Notes under the pieces: model-generated | What the model was told of the DNA's origin: nothing | Seen by the model: only the letters and a program-made list of their open reading frames with translations | Database searches by the model: none | Program-made: the position numbers and the translations under genes | Assembly (NCBI RefSeq): GCF_910592395.1 | Contig: NC_088313.1 | Coordinates: 7,008,501 to 7,072,500, forward strand | Origin: Lineus longissimus | Lineage: Eukaryota > Nemertea > Pilidiophora > Heteronemertea > Lineidae | Length of the DNA stretch: 64,000 nt | Direction of reading: 5' to 3' | In this document: piece by piece, positions 45,501-55,650 of the stretch | Numbering within the stretch: position 1 is the stretch's first letter | How the letters are laid out: every line of letters starts with the position of its first letter

Positions 45501-48500
45501 AATACCATGCTCTTTTAGTCTTTATCCATCTTTCCTCCACATGAGGTGAGCACAATGGCCCTGGCCATTTCATTCTATATGTCGGAATGCTGCCGTTTGC
45601 GCTGTAGTACACGTGTGTTGTCCAAATTTTCGATTTCAAGCAAGTTTAAGGCCAACCTCGTGTCCACCAGACTAACGTTGTCGATGGATACCAGAAGAAA
45701 AGTTGGTTGGTGGTAAAAAAAACAGTGCACCTAGGATTTTATGGTGCACTGAAAACCATGCACCTGGCTTTTTCAAAAGGCAGTCACTGCAGTCTGATGA
45801 ACATGGGACCACCTAACCCACCATACTTGCACATGCGGTTTTTGGTTCCATTTGGCTACATGCTGTAGCACTTTCTTTAAATACCATGAATTAATTGTCT
45901 ACTAAATATACTTACGGTGAGCACAATGGCCCCTGGCCGTTTCATTTTTAATTTGAAACTACTCAAAATGTCTTTTGTATTATCAGCACACTCCATAGTC
46001 AGATTGTTTAAAAAATGTGCTGGTTGCTGTTGAATTTATTTACCATGTACTTCAGATCATGTGCAATGTGATCATGTTTTCTTTCAGAGTGATTGGAGAG
46101 AAAAGGAGTTTTAAGATGGGTGGAATGAATGTGCTTTCCATAAATGACCTCCGCTACGATTATGAAGATGAAGTGTTTCACAAACCGACAGTAGTAGTTA
46201 CTGTTGCAGAGGTAAGTAAGATATGGGTTGGGTGGGGTGGGGTGGGGTGCGGGGTGGAGGGAGGCAGAGTCCACTTTATTTTGGATGCTTCTGATACACT
46301 TCTTGCAGTGAAACTAGTATAAAGTATCAGTTTGGAGGTAGATACTATCTATCGTTTCAAAACGTCATTGTTTGAAGAATTTTCTGTTATTCATGACTTA
46401 ACATGACGAAAGAATCACTCTTTCACAATACGGTAATTGTGTTTTTAAAAAACTATGTTCCTTTGCCTTTGGCACTTGGCAGGTGAAGAAAACAGCCCAA
46501 AAATCTAAGAAGAGAAAAAAGGTACCCAAACGAGAGTTTGATCAGTGTGTTAAGATACGAAAAATGGACGGAGGAGATGAGGTAGCCACTACTGACATAG
46601 GTGACTTGCATGTCGATGCTGGTGATGATTTTCATGATGAAGGTGATGATGACATGGACGATGATGTTGAATTTGGCAGTAAACTGCGTGGACAGCTCGG
46701 TATAGAACTTCTAGCCGACATTGAACGTTCATGTCTGATTAAGGTTGATAACAAGCCCATGATTCTGGGATTGACTGTTGAAGCCACACTGGTATGTATT
46801 CTTCATGCATTTGTTTTGTTCACTGCATCTCTGATGAAAATTGCTATTTAGCTTTCAAGGAACTAAAATTCCTGGCTCTTCAAGGTCTCAAGCCGTCAAG
46901 GTCTAAAGGACAAAAAGTAAGAGAGTCTGTCGGATGAGACTCTAAAAAGCCGTGGTCCCTTGTACCTGAGTGTCTATGCCAGGGCAAGTTTAGATCCCAA
47001 ATAGGTGGACAGTAGCCTATAGTGGACTCCATACCTCCGACAAAACCCCAATAGGGGTTATGACGCCGGTAAAATGATTGATTTATTGATTAACTTTTCA
47101 ACTGTTGAAAATTGCTATTTTAAAACTTTTCAACTGTTTTTAGCTCACCTCTCAGAAGAGTTGAGCTTATCCTTTGGCGTGGCATCCATCGTCTGTCAAA
47201 TGGGATAACCAATTTGGCCGCCAGGGGGCCATCTTAAAAAACAAGCAAAGTCCTACGTGTACTTTGAAACTCGTGATCAGATTGCAACCTAATATCGTGA
47301 CACTCCATTACAATCAATTTACACGTGACTTGTGGACTACCATGGTTGTATATCCACTGCAAATTACTTGCATAAGCGTTACCTACAAAGTGAGCACAGG
47401 GTCCCTGGACTTTTCATTGAACTTGCCTTGCTTTATAAAGGACATGGTTTGTTGACTTTTTAAAAACATCCCTTGAACAAAATTGTAGCAGTTGGAGAAA
47501 CAAAATAGATTGCAAGCTGCTGGGTTGTGTTGATGATTTCCACCAACCAAGTGGTAACCGTCGACAAGGTTAGGTACCTCCTTCTCTTTTTCTGTCCCCG
47601 GTTAACGTCCTGGAGAGAATCCTTTTGAGTAATAGGACCATTCATGAAGACATTGGTATTTTTTGCACATTGTATTGTTGAAGGGAGTGGTTATTTCCAC
47701 GACTGACTTGTACCGAACAGCGAAAATTGAGCTGCGTCCATGACAATTTTCAGCCGATGAAACCAATTGAGTACTTTGCTTGGACTATCCTCGGCGAGTT
47801 TTCTTTCACTTAGTCTTAGGGTAAAAAACATGGGCATAAAGTACCATGCTGCATTCACCGTCTTTTAGATCAACTACTATGTTTTCGAAATGGGATAATT
47901 GGCGAAATTCTGTAGAGATTCTTTGGGCAATTACATACTTCAGTGTGTTGACTTGTTGAACTTGCTTTGTCCCTCCATTCAGAGTGGTGCCGTGACCTTA
48001 CATGCCTTATGGTACACCTTTGATTGTCCATCACGCCAGCGACCCGAGTTCGAGTTCCACTCTGTCGTCTTTTCTTCTTTTTCTCTCTGCAACTTTTTGG
48101 CTCACCGTAGGGGAGTCTATACAATACCGCAGTGTCCGTCGTCGTCCGTCGTCGTCGTCGTCGTCGTTGTCCGTCCGTCGTATCCTAGTTCAAAAACAGT
48201 GGCACGTTTCTTAACCGCTAGGTCCATGAACTTAAAACTTTGTACACATGACCCCCTAGGTCAGATGACCCGTGACACTAAATTTCTGTCCGATCTGATT
48301 CTCTACTTGGCCACCAGGGGGCCAAATGTGGATATCTAAAAAGTGTGATATCTCGCTTATTAGTGACTTGTTTTCGATGAAACTTTTGTTGTAGGTACTC
48401 ATAGCAAATATAAATCTTATATCATACGGGTTTTTAATTTGACCTACTTTTCAAGGTCACAGAGGTCATATGGCGTAAATTGGCCGTTAGAGTGTAAACT

Positions 48501-51500
48501 ATGGCATGTTTCTTAACCACTAAAGCTATGAACTTGAAACTTGGTACATATAACCCCCTATATCACATAACCTCTGGTGCTGAATTTCAGTTTGATCTGA
48601 TTCTCAACTTTGCCACCAGGGGGCCAAAAGTGGAAATCTAAAAAGTGTGATATCTCGCTTATAAGTGACTTGTTTTCGATAAATTTTTTATGGTAGGTAC
48701 CCTTAGGAAGAATACATCACATATCTTACGGGTTTTCAATTTGACCTACTTTTCAAGGTCACAGAGGTCATATGGCGTAAATTGGCCGTTAGAGTGTAAA
48801 CTATGGCACGTTTCTTAACCACTAAAGCTATGAACTTGAAACTTGGTACATATAACCCCCTATATCACATAGCCTCTGGTGCTGAATTTCAGTTTGATCT
48901 GATTCTCAACTTTGCCACCAGGGGGCCAAAAGTGGAAATCTAAAAAGTGTGATTCTTGCTTATAAGTGACTTGTTTTCGATAAAATTTTTATGGTAGGTA
49001 CCCTTAGGAAGAATACATCACATATCTTACGGGTTTTCAATTTGACCTACTTTTCAAGGTCACAGAGGTCATATGGCGTAAATTGGCCGTTAGAGTGTAA
49101 ACTATGGCACGTTTCTTAACCAGTAAAGCTATGAACTTGAAACTTGGTGCATATAACCCCCTACATCAGATAACCTCTGATGCCAAATTTTGGCTCGATC
49201 TGATTCTTTATTTGGCCACCAGGGGGCCATAATGGAAAAAGTAAGAAGTGCAATATCTTGCTTATTTTTAGTGATTCGTTTTCAATAACATTTTTATGGT
49301 AGGTTCTCCTAGCAAGGATACATCACATATCATATGAGTTTTTGATCTGACCTGCTTTTCAAGGTCACAGAGGTCAAATGGCGTAAATTTGTCGTTTGAT
49401 TGTAACTATGGCACGTTTCTTAACCACTAAAGCTTTGAACTTGAAATTTGATACACATGACTCCCTACGTCATGTAACCTCGGACACCGAATTTCGATCT
49501 GATCTGGTACTCAACTCGGCCACCAGGAGGCCAAAACTAAAATAGGTAAAAAGTGCAATATCTCGTTTATTATTGACTTGTTTTTGATGATATTCTTATG
49601 GTACTTACTCCAAGCAACGATACATCACATGTCATACCGACTTTGGTTTGATCTATATACTATACATGTACAATGTTTCTTAATCTGGATGAATTACAAA
49701 GCACCAAATATCTATACGGTGAGCACAATGGCCCCTGGCCGTTTCATCTTAGGTAGGCCTACTATTAATTTAAAAAGAGCCCTCTGTTGTCTATTTCCTG
49801 GCAACGGTTCCTTGGTTCCTTCTCATAATGCTACATTTTACAATTCTCCCATCTGGCCTCTGCATGCAAATTGGTAGACATTTCAACTTTACCATCCCAT
49901 AATATGCTGTTGGGAGAATTGAGTGATCAGAACTTGAAATAACCCTTATTCATGTTATTGTGACCCCTTGATGTCGAGATCTTGCACAATTTCTTCACTG
50001 AGAAGCTACATTTTGTAGTGTACTGTAACTCACAGGCTCTATGTTGGTACATGGAGTGTCACAGCCTATGCATGGTCAGTCTCCAGAGTGTGCCCAAGAA
50101 ATGGTCTCTCTTGTAAGTTGTACATGTAATAAAAAAGCTGACTTTGATGGTAATCATTCGTTGAGTGAGATGTAAAATATACTGTGGACACTTTCACAAA
50201 AAAATCTAACCCCGCTGCTGACAAGGATTTACATCCTTGCCGACATGCATCTCTTTTTATCTAAAAATTGTCATAGACACTAAGTCAGTTTCGTCATTCA
50301 GTACACGGACAGTCGTGCACGCAACCCGATTTTCACTGATTCCGTAAACGGCACAAGTGGAAATAACCTCTGCCATTGTTGAAAATTATTTATTCATAGG
50401 CGAAAGCTCCTGCCTACATTGTATGCCTTTATCCTATAAAGATAAAAAGATAATACTTTTTTTGTAGATTAAATGGAGTTTGTGTGGTGACAGGGTACAG
50501 CCCAAATAGAGTCCCACATTGATGGGCCACGCCCACCATCCATTTTCAATCATTTCCCCTCAAAAAGACCATTAATTCATTCAGTGAGAGCAATGTACAA
50601 TAGAAGTGTCACAATTAATTTAAAAGGTTTTAGCTCACCTCTCAGCAGAGGTGAGCTTATCCTACATGTCCTATAGTGTCCGTCGTTGCCCGTCGTCGGC
50701 GTCCGTTAGCAGGGCAATGTTCTGTAACTGTTGGAGCTATTGTGTTGAAACTTGGTACACATGTACCCTTACATGCCTTACAATGTATGTAGTGGCACTT
50801 TGGAGACCAAGTTTCGGTCCGGTTCGATGCATGGTTTGGCCACCAGGGGGCCAAACGTTAAAAGTGAAATTATGCAATATCTCCCTTAATACTGGTCAGA
50901 AAATTTAGAAAAAAATGTGGTAGTACTTAAGCAAAGGTACATCCCTCCGGGTTTTCAATTTGACCTAGTTTTCAAGGTCACAGAGGCGGAACTTCATTTA
51001 AAACTAATAATTTTACAGTAAGGTGGTTTGTTTTGTTTCTTTTTGAGCTATAAAATAAGCTTCTGAAGTTGTGTGGCGTGTATCTAGTTACCCTCTGATC
51101 TACCTCTAAAATTTGGCATCCTTGGACTTCAAATATGGATGCCAGGCGGCCATCTTGAAATTGAACTAAGTCATATTACTCTAAAACTGATGATTGGATT
51201 TCAAGCCAATTTCTCGTGTTTATGACTATGTATATAGGTACCCTTTACATTCTCCTGAATTTTTAGTCAAATCTTTCACCTACATTTAATATGGCTGCCA
51301 GGTGGCCATCTTGAAAATCATTCAAAGTCCTATTACTCTGAAACTGATGATTGGATTGCAACACTTTAGTTTATGTTATCCCAAATTTTTAATGTAATCT
51401 GATGACGAATATGGCTGCTAGGCTGCCATCTTGAAAATTCAACGAAACCTTGTTACTTCCTAACCTAAATCTAATCAGCAGGTTAGGGAGTAACAAAGTT

Positions 51501-52047
51501 TCGTTGAATTTTAAATGTCAACCAATTTCCTAGAGACATGCAAATGATATGCACTAACATGAACTGAGGTGAGCACATGGTCCCTGGACCATTCATTGTT
51601 TTTTAGGCTGCCACAGGAAAATAACTCTTTTTAAAAAACGTCCTGTGTCAGGTGTTCTGTGTTTCGATAGGGAATCTGGTCTCTCAAGTGAAGGCACCTC
51701 AAACGTAAAAGTCGCTGGCTTATTCCATTTGACAGTGGCCAATACGAAAAGGCTGAAAATCGACAGTGGCCCAGAAGCTTACGTGTAGTTTTCGGGACTG
51801 TATCTTCACTAATGATAGTTGTATTTTTCAGGTCCGACTAACATGCTTGGAGATGGACCTCGATGACTTGAAGAAAATGCAAGGCAAACCTCCCGAGGAA
51901 AATCCGACTCATGTAGCAACCATCTTCTATACAAAAGCATATGACATGCTGAAGAGGGATGAACGTGCACAGTTGATATACATTATGCGGCACCTGTTGT
52001 TCCTCTCAAATGACAATGATGCAAATCTTTTACCCACTGTTCTCTGA
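40172..52047 (+). CDS. Multi-exon gene, paralog 2 of the unrecognised family
   Basis: Supported exons: 40172-40598, 41317-41457, 46088-46211, 46483-46791, 51832-52047, with a likely exon from 41509. ATG 40172 opens ATGGCGTCTA as in paralog 1. Exon 1 is acidic and Ser-rich, then SNWTEQDLNKFGIQYSRKKP. The 46483 exon opens VKKTAQKSKKRKK (nuclear-signal-like), then an Asp-rich stretch and SKLRGQ. The last exon has IFYTKAYDMLKRDE and ends LPTVL. Exon order, the phase-0 junctions before the last two exons and the phase-2 start of the preceding exon match paralog 1, so this is an old tandem duplication about 16 kb apart. Introns are filled with family A and B terminal-hairpin elements. Function unknown. 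The exon 1/2 join is unresolved by one base. Confidence 0.65.
40755..41200. repeat. Foldback element in intron 1 of paralog 2
   Basis: The left AGTTTACCCAGGACCAACCT..GCGCACTTTTCCAACC is matched in inverse by GGTTGGAAAAGTGCACGC..AGGTTGGTCCTGGGTAAACT on the right (about 41085-41190). CCTGGGTAA words recur. Imperfect arms of about 110-150 bp. Confidence 0.78.
41317..41457 (+). CDS. Exon 2 of paralog 2
   Basis: Acceptor CTTTTTTTCAG, donor GTAAGT, phase 2 at both ends. It encodes IPTYERLKTFLKTLKSVLKK..FAGMFLVQF, the equivalent of 30664-30798. Confidence 0.7.
41509..41772 (+). CDS. Possible exon 3 of paralog 2 (3' end uncertain)
   Basis: After a 51-bp candidate intron (41458-41508) the frame stays open as AWVYSVHVVHQYFVRKRFAD.. 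to a TAG at 41770-41772. If used to its end it would stop the protein; a donor before the stop is needed to reach 46088. Similarity to paralog 1 here is not evident. Confidence 0.35.
42449..43592 (+). mobile_element. Terminal-hairpin element family A, copy A2
   Basis: Near-identical to A1: the 10-bp 5' hairpin, (GTC)n, three modules, GAGGTGAGC and the terminal hairpin AATGGCC-CT-GGCCATTTCATT. Inserted at GGTTTTT in B1 with no duplication beyond T. Arg-rich ORFs across the GTC repeat are artefacts. Confidence 0.88.
43870..45789. mobile_element. TIR element with 6-bp target duplication, GC-rich palindrome
   Basis: TIR CAGTGACTGCCTTTT at the left is inverted as AAAAGGCAGTCACTG at the right. An exact CAGTCT flanks both sides (43864-43869 and 45790-45795). 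Near the left end a 12-bp perfect palindrome pair GAGGCGCGCGAT / ATCGCGCGCCTC and further GCGCGCCT words occur. The CAG terminus is hAT-like, although hAT duplications are usually 8 bp. Contains A3. Confidence 0.8.
44433..45574 (+). mobile_element. Terminal-hairpin element family A, copy A3
   Basis: Full-length family A element within the TIR element at 43870-45789, with a shorter GTC run and a small duplication TTTCATGG near 44635. Same ends as A1 and A2. Confidence 0.86.
46088..46211 (+). CDS. Internal exon of paralog 2
   Basis: Acceptor TTTTCTTTCAG, donor GTAAGT. It encodes VIGEKRSFKMGGMNVLSIND..VTVAE. Starts in phase 2 and ends in phase 0, as its counterpart 31666-31777. Confidence 0.72.
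46483..46791 (+). CDS. Acidic-patch exon of paralog 2
   Basis: Acceptor CTTGGCAG, donor GTATGT, phase 0. VKK plus a Lys/Arg-rich segment (KSKKRKK), an Asp-rich stretch (GDDFHDEGDDDMDDD), then SKLRGQLGIELL and MILGLTVEATL. Longer than the paralog 1 exon by 26 codons. Confidence 0.75.
47142..47418 (+). mobile_element. Short terminal-hairpin element (internally deleted family A)
   Basis: 277 bp with both ends: AGCTCACCTCTCAGAAGAGT.. and GTGAGCACAGGGTCC-CT-GGAC..TTTCATT. The core is reduced to one module with TTGGCCGCCAGGGGGCCATC. Confidence 0.72.
48099..49747 (+). mobile_element. Terminal-hairpin element family B, copy B2
   Basis: Ends GGCTCACCGTAGGGGAGTC (5') and TACGGTGAGCACAATGGCCC..GGCCGTTTCAT (3'). 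The 10-base subterminal pair GCTCACCGTA / TACGGTGAGC is exact. About five modules of roughly 300 bp repeat the order GGCACGTTTCTTAACC, TTGAAACTTGGTA, CCACCAGGGGGCCA, GTGATATCTCGCTTAT, GGTAGGTAC, CAAGGTCACAGAGGTCA. Lies in the last intron of paralog 2. Confidence 0.87.
49748..50631. other. Intronic, nothing recognised
   Basis: Between two terminal-hairpin elements in the last intron of paralog 2. No coding or repeat signal. Confidence 0.4.
50632..51597 (+). mobile_element. Terminal-hairpin element family A, variant subfamily (A5)
   Basis: 5' TAGCTCACCTC TCAGCA GAGGTGAGCT; 3' GAGGTGAGCACATGGTCC-CT-GGACCATTCATT. The terminal hairpin differs from A1-A4 by a paired change (GGCC/GGCC to GGTCC/GGACC). 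The core has one family A module and then GGCTGCCAGGTGGCCATCTT modules. Confidence 0.82.
51832..52047 (+). CDS. Last exon of paralog 2
   Basis: Acceptor TGTATTTTTCAG, phase 0. It encodes VRLTCLEMDLDDLKKMQGKP..IFYTKAYDMLKRDERAQLIY.. to TGA. Confidence 0.78.
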   Translation, partial: VRLTCLEMDLDDLKKMQGKPPEENPTHVATIFYTKAYDMLKRDERAQLIYIMRHLLFLSNDNDANLLPTVL

Positions 52048-53172
52048 GCAAATGTTGTGACCATTTAATACTAGGGCAATCATTTGTCACTTTCTCTTGT
52101 CTTCTTCTTCCTTTTGCGATCTCTACTTTCTCTTTTTATTGCAATGGACAGAGTGCAGAACGTAGAAAGTTTGATACAGCTGTGACATGCAAACAATAAT
52201 GGTGTAAGTTACGAAGAATGATGATGCTTGGCAACGTGAGCACACTAAATGGTTTGGTGTTTCATTGAATTGGTAAAAGATCAATAAATCAGGTTGACTA
52301 ATCCAATATGGAATTATATGGATGGATTTTTCCCATTGAGTCTGTCAACTAGCAAACACGCTGGCAGTTCTTACGTAATGATGAATAATGAGCCATTAAT
52401 TTGCATGTTAAAGTGACATGATGATTGAAAGAGGTAAGACATGTAAGAGGAGACAGGTGTGTGGTACATTGGTATTACTAAACATTTACATTCTACATGT
52501 ATTCATGGCTTATGGAATACCAAAAGGCGTGATGGCTCAAGAACTTGTACATGTATCTTGTCCAAATTTTTTCCGGTTTAGGGGCCAAATAATGCCCCAA
52601 TTCTCAGTAGATGGAGGGAGTGTTACATTGTATGTCGAGGCCTTTATTTTTTTGCTGTTGCTGTTTAAAATTACTGTTAACAATTTATCAGTTACCTGAC
52701 GAGTACCTCTTAGTCTAACACATAGCAATGGTCAAGCAGTTCTATCAGATATCAGTAGCTAAAAATACTTTTTTCTCTCCAACATTGGGATTTTCCCACT
52801 TTTACATTTATGTGCCTGGTGCCCATGGCCAGAAGTAATAACAAAGGTAAAGTGCGTTCCAGTCTTCTTTTCGGGGGTCGCCCAATATCGTATGTAATTC
52901 AATAATCTACCATTTATTTATTATATTTTGTTGTCAGCCTCTTTCCATTTTGGTATTCCTTTGTAATGACATTCCACAATATCTGCCGAGAAACCATGAT
53001 CCTGGTGCCTGGCAATCTTTTTTTCTGTTTGCTTCACAACTTGATTCTTTACATTTACAGTAACAAAGTGTTTGATGGTTTTTCATCATTGTGCCATGTC
53101 TGTATATATTAGTAGCAGTGTTTCTTTGAGTATTTCTATTTCTTTATTGAATAATGAGTAAGTGGCAAAACT
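52048..53172. other. Downstream of paralog 2, nothing recognised
   Basis: Presumed 3' UTR and intergenic DNA. Short ORFs lack support. Confidence 0.4.
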
Positions 53173-54103
53173 AATCGCCGAAGTGGGCCGAACACACAAC
53201 TCGGTCCGTCGTTGAAAGCAAGGCCAATGTAAATTTTCTTTTATTTTGGAAAATATAACCTGACTTACCTGACAAATACATTAGAACATCCTTGTTGAAT
53301 TTGAAAGTTTCGATATCTAGCATGGAAAATAGTAGTGAATTAACAGATCCTAAAACATTTGAAATTAACATTCTGTCAGGAACATACTTGATATAGTGAC
53401 GTTTTGCTCTACCGTTCCGAGAACCAATTCACCAGACTGACTGTTATCATGGTGTCTCGACTTTTCCTAATACCGTATACTTTATCTGGTCAATCGAATG
53501 TGAAAAAAAGAGGTCATTTACCACTAAAATGTTCCAAAAATTAACCCTCATTTATTCGCGATGGAGCCACCGGGTTCGTTGGCCTGATTCTTGGTATCGG
53601 CTTTCGAGAACTGAAAAACCTGCCCTCTTGATGACGTCATACACAAAAACTTGTCTTCCTCGGTGAATTCGTTCTTAAAAAAGGATTGCGAAAGCTCACT
53701 ATAAATTTGAATGATAAACTTCATTATATTTACCTCTAGAACAGAGTGAATGGTGATGCTGTGCATTGTGAATGTCGTGTCTAAGATCAGATGACGATGC
53801 ACGACGTCAGTCATTATTTCAAGCTGGCTGTGGGTCAGCGCTTCTGTTGTAGGGGTGAATATCGTAAAGGTTGTCAATCAAATCAAGTATATGAGATGTT
53901 TTAGAATCTGTTTATTCACTACGATTCTCCATGCTAGATATTTAAACTAGATATTCATGCTAGATATTCTACAAGGAGGTTCTAATGTATTGGTCGGAGA
54001 AGTTGGGTTATATTTTCCAAAATGAATGAAAATTAATGTTAGCCTCACTTTCGATGACGTCGTCGAGACTGAGTTGTGAATCAGGGCCATGTCGCAGTTA
54101 GAT
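53173..54103. mobile_element. Foldback/TIR element, arms about 125 bp
   Basis: The left CTAATCGCCGAAGTGGGCCG..TTATTTTGGAAAATATAACC..TTAGAACATCC is the approximate inverse of about 53985-54103 (..GGTTATATTTTCCAAAAT..CAGTTAG). A minus-strand 109-codon ORF inside (53548-53877) has no recognised domain. Confidence 0.72.
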
Positions 54104-54404
54104 TCCGCACCGGTTCCTCATAGAGATACTTGAGGGATATTATATGTAATATGGTGATCTCTTTTGAATAGAAGGGTGAATCGCTCTGTTATTGTGCTTT
54201 TTCCATTTAAAAATGTAGAAAAAATTCATATACTCTCTCAATGTGACCTCCATGATGAACTGTTAGTGCATTGTTTTTCAAAGCCTTGTCTAAATCTTGC
54301 TCTCATTATTTAGTGACTATATGTTTTTTTTAGTGTCTTGATATCCTTGATTCTGATGAACTCGCTGCATTTTTGGAGGATTTCCAATTGTTATTTATAT
54401 TTAA

Positions 54405-54701
54405 CCCTTTAGATCCTGGGGATTTTTTATCGAAATGTCCGTATTTCCCTGGAAGATTTTTGTCTGACGACCTCGCCTCCAACCTCTTTGCAAAATTTTC
54501 CATCATTTTGTACGGCAACATATGAAAATCTACCGTGCATTCAATGCCACTGGTCTTCTAGAACCTGGATCCGGGGTATTAGTTCCACTCTCTATTCGCA
54601 GATGGAATTGCGAACGCTCTGAACTACTTGACCTGACCGGGCGGGTGCGGCCGTTCAGGGAAATGTTGACGAAACACGGCGGCCGTCCAGGATCTAAAGG
54701 G
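54405..54701. mobile_element. 297-bp MITE flanked by TTAA (piggyBac-like)
   Basis: Perfect 15-bp TIR CCCTTTAGATCCTGG and inverse CCAGGATCTAAAGGG. TTAA lies on both sides (54401-54404 and 54702-54705). TTAA targeting and CCCTTT termini are characteristic of piggyBac. Confidence 0.85.
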
Positions 54702-54705
54702 TTAA

Positions 54706-55187
54706 CTACAATATTATATAAGGATCTGGAGTGCTTTAAATTTGAAGATTTCCTTGCTCCTACCCTAAGTCACAGAACCACAACCCTCCCAATCCATACA
54801 GCTGCATTGTTACAATAATGTTATCAGTCTGTTTTCATCGCTGGTTTGAGACTGTAAACTGTATCCGTCATGGTCAGTTCTTCCGTCATGTCAAGTCAAA
54901 ACACACCACACACATTTTTTCCCTTGATGATTTCATTTCAGAATAGAGCTTGTGCTACATCTGATTGAGCCTTGAAGGCATGAAAGGTAACACTGTATCC
55001 ACACTGTATATACCTCTTGTCAAAAAAAAACATTTTAGGGAAGGCCATTTTTCAAAAAGACTCATATAATGTACTTCGTTTTCCCGTTTGCTGTAGTATG
55101 GCAGTGGCAATATCTTGATTGTCATTTTGATCAATTTCTTTTGCATTTTATTTTGTTTGTGATTCCTTGTGACAGGCACATGTTTTT
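54706..55187. other. Intergenic, nothing recognised
   Basis: No repeat ends or coding signal recognised. Confidence 0.35.
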
Positions 55188-55318
55188 AGCTCACCTCTTA
55201 GCAGAGGTGAGCTTATCCCATACCGTGGCGTCTGTCGTCCGTCGTCGTCGTCGTCGTCGTCCGTCGTCCGTTAGCAGGGCACGTTTCGTAACTGTTAGAG
55301 CTATTGAGTTGAAACTTG

Positions 55319-55539
55319 GTGGCGCAATGGCAGAGAGCCGGTCACATAACCGGAAGGTCGTGGGTATGATTCCCGGCTGAGTCGCCACTTAGAAACTTCC
55401 TACTGGTCGAGTTCAATCGAGCGCTCAGTAGCTGCTCATTGAAACCCCAGATTGATTTCTGTGGAGACCGGGATGATAATAATGTAGTCCCAAAAGCGCA
55501 TTGAGCAGGGAACCTGGAAATGCGCTATATAAGAACTCA

Positions 55540-55606
<67 letters not shown>

Positions 55607-55650
55607 TATTATTATTATTATATTATTATTATTATATATTATTATTATTA
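55319..55650 (+). mobile_element. tRNA-derived SINE with (ATT)n tail
   Basis: The head of about 74 bases folds as a tRNA: acceptor arms GGTGGCG / CGCCAC, A-box-like GGCGCAATGGCAGAG, an anticodon arm CCGGT..ACCGG with loop CACATA (CAT, Met-like) and a B box GGGTATGATTCCC. A body of about 130 bases (TGCGCTATATAAGAACTC at the end) leads into a long ATT repeat. A microsatellite tail without obvious target duplication fits mobilisation by a CR1/L2/RTE-type LINE; that partner is inferred. Confidence 0.88.
55530..55650. repeat. (ATT)n microsatellite, SINE tail
   Basis: About 115 bases of ATT units with a few ATATT interruptions. Confidence 0.95.

Larger units (their letters stand above)
41826..45946 (+). 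mobile_element. Terminal-hairpin element family B, copy B1, with nested insertions
   Basis: The 5' end GGCTCACTGTAGGGGAGTC is followed by GTC repeats and modules of about 300 bp. The 3' end TTACGGTGAGCACAATGGCC..GGCCGTTTCATT lies at 45911-45946. It is split by family A copy A2 (42449-43592) and by a TIR element (43870-45789) that itself holds copy A3. Sequence resumes as TATTTGACCTACTTTTCAAG at 43593 and again at 45796. Confidence 0.8.

Noticed and set aside
47970-48070. Possible tRNA or SINE (AGTTCGAGTTCC resembles a B box)
   Set aside because: No acceptor stem or proper cloverleaf could be formed.
48099-49747. Array of independent regulatory elements or insulators
   Set aside because: The modules lie between defined element ends and recur in other family B copies, so the primary explanation is a mobile element; a regulatory role is kept only as a hypothesis.
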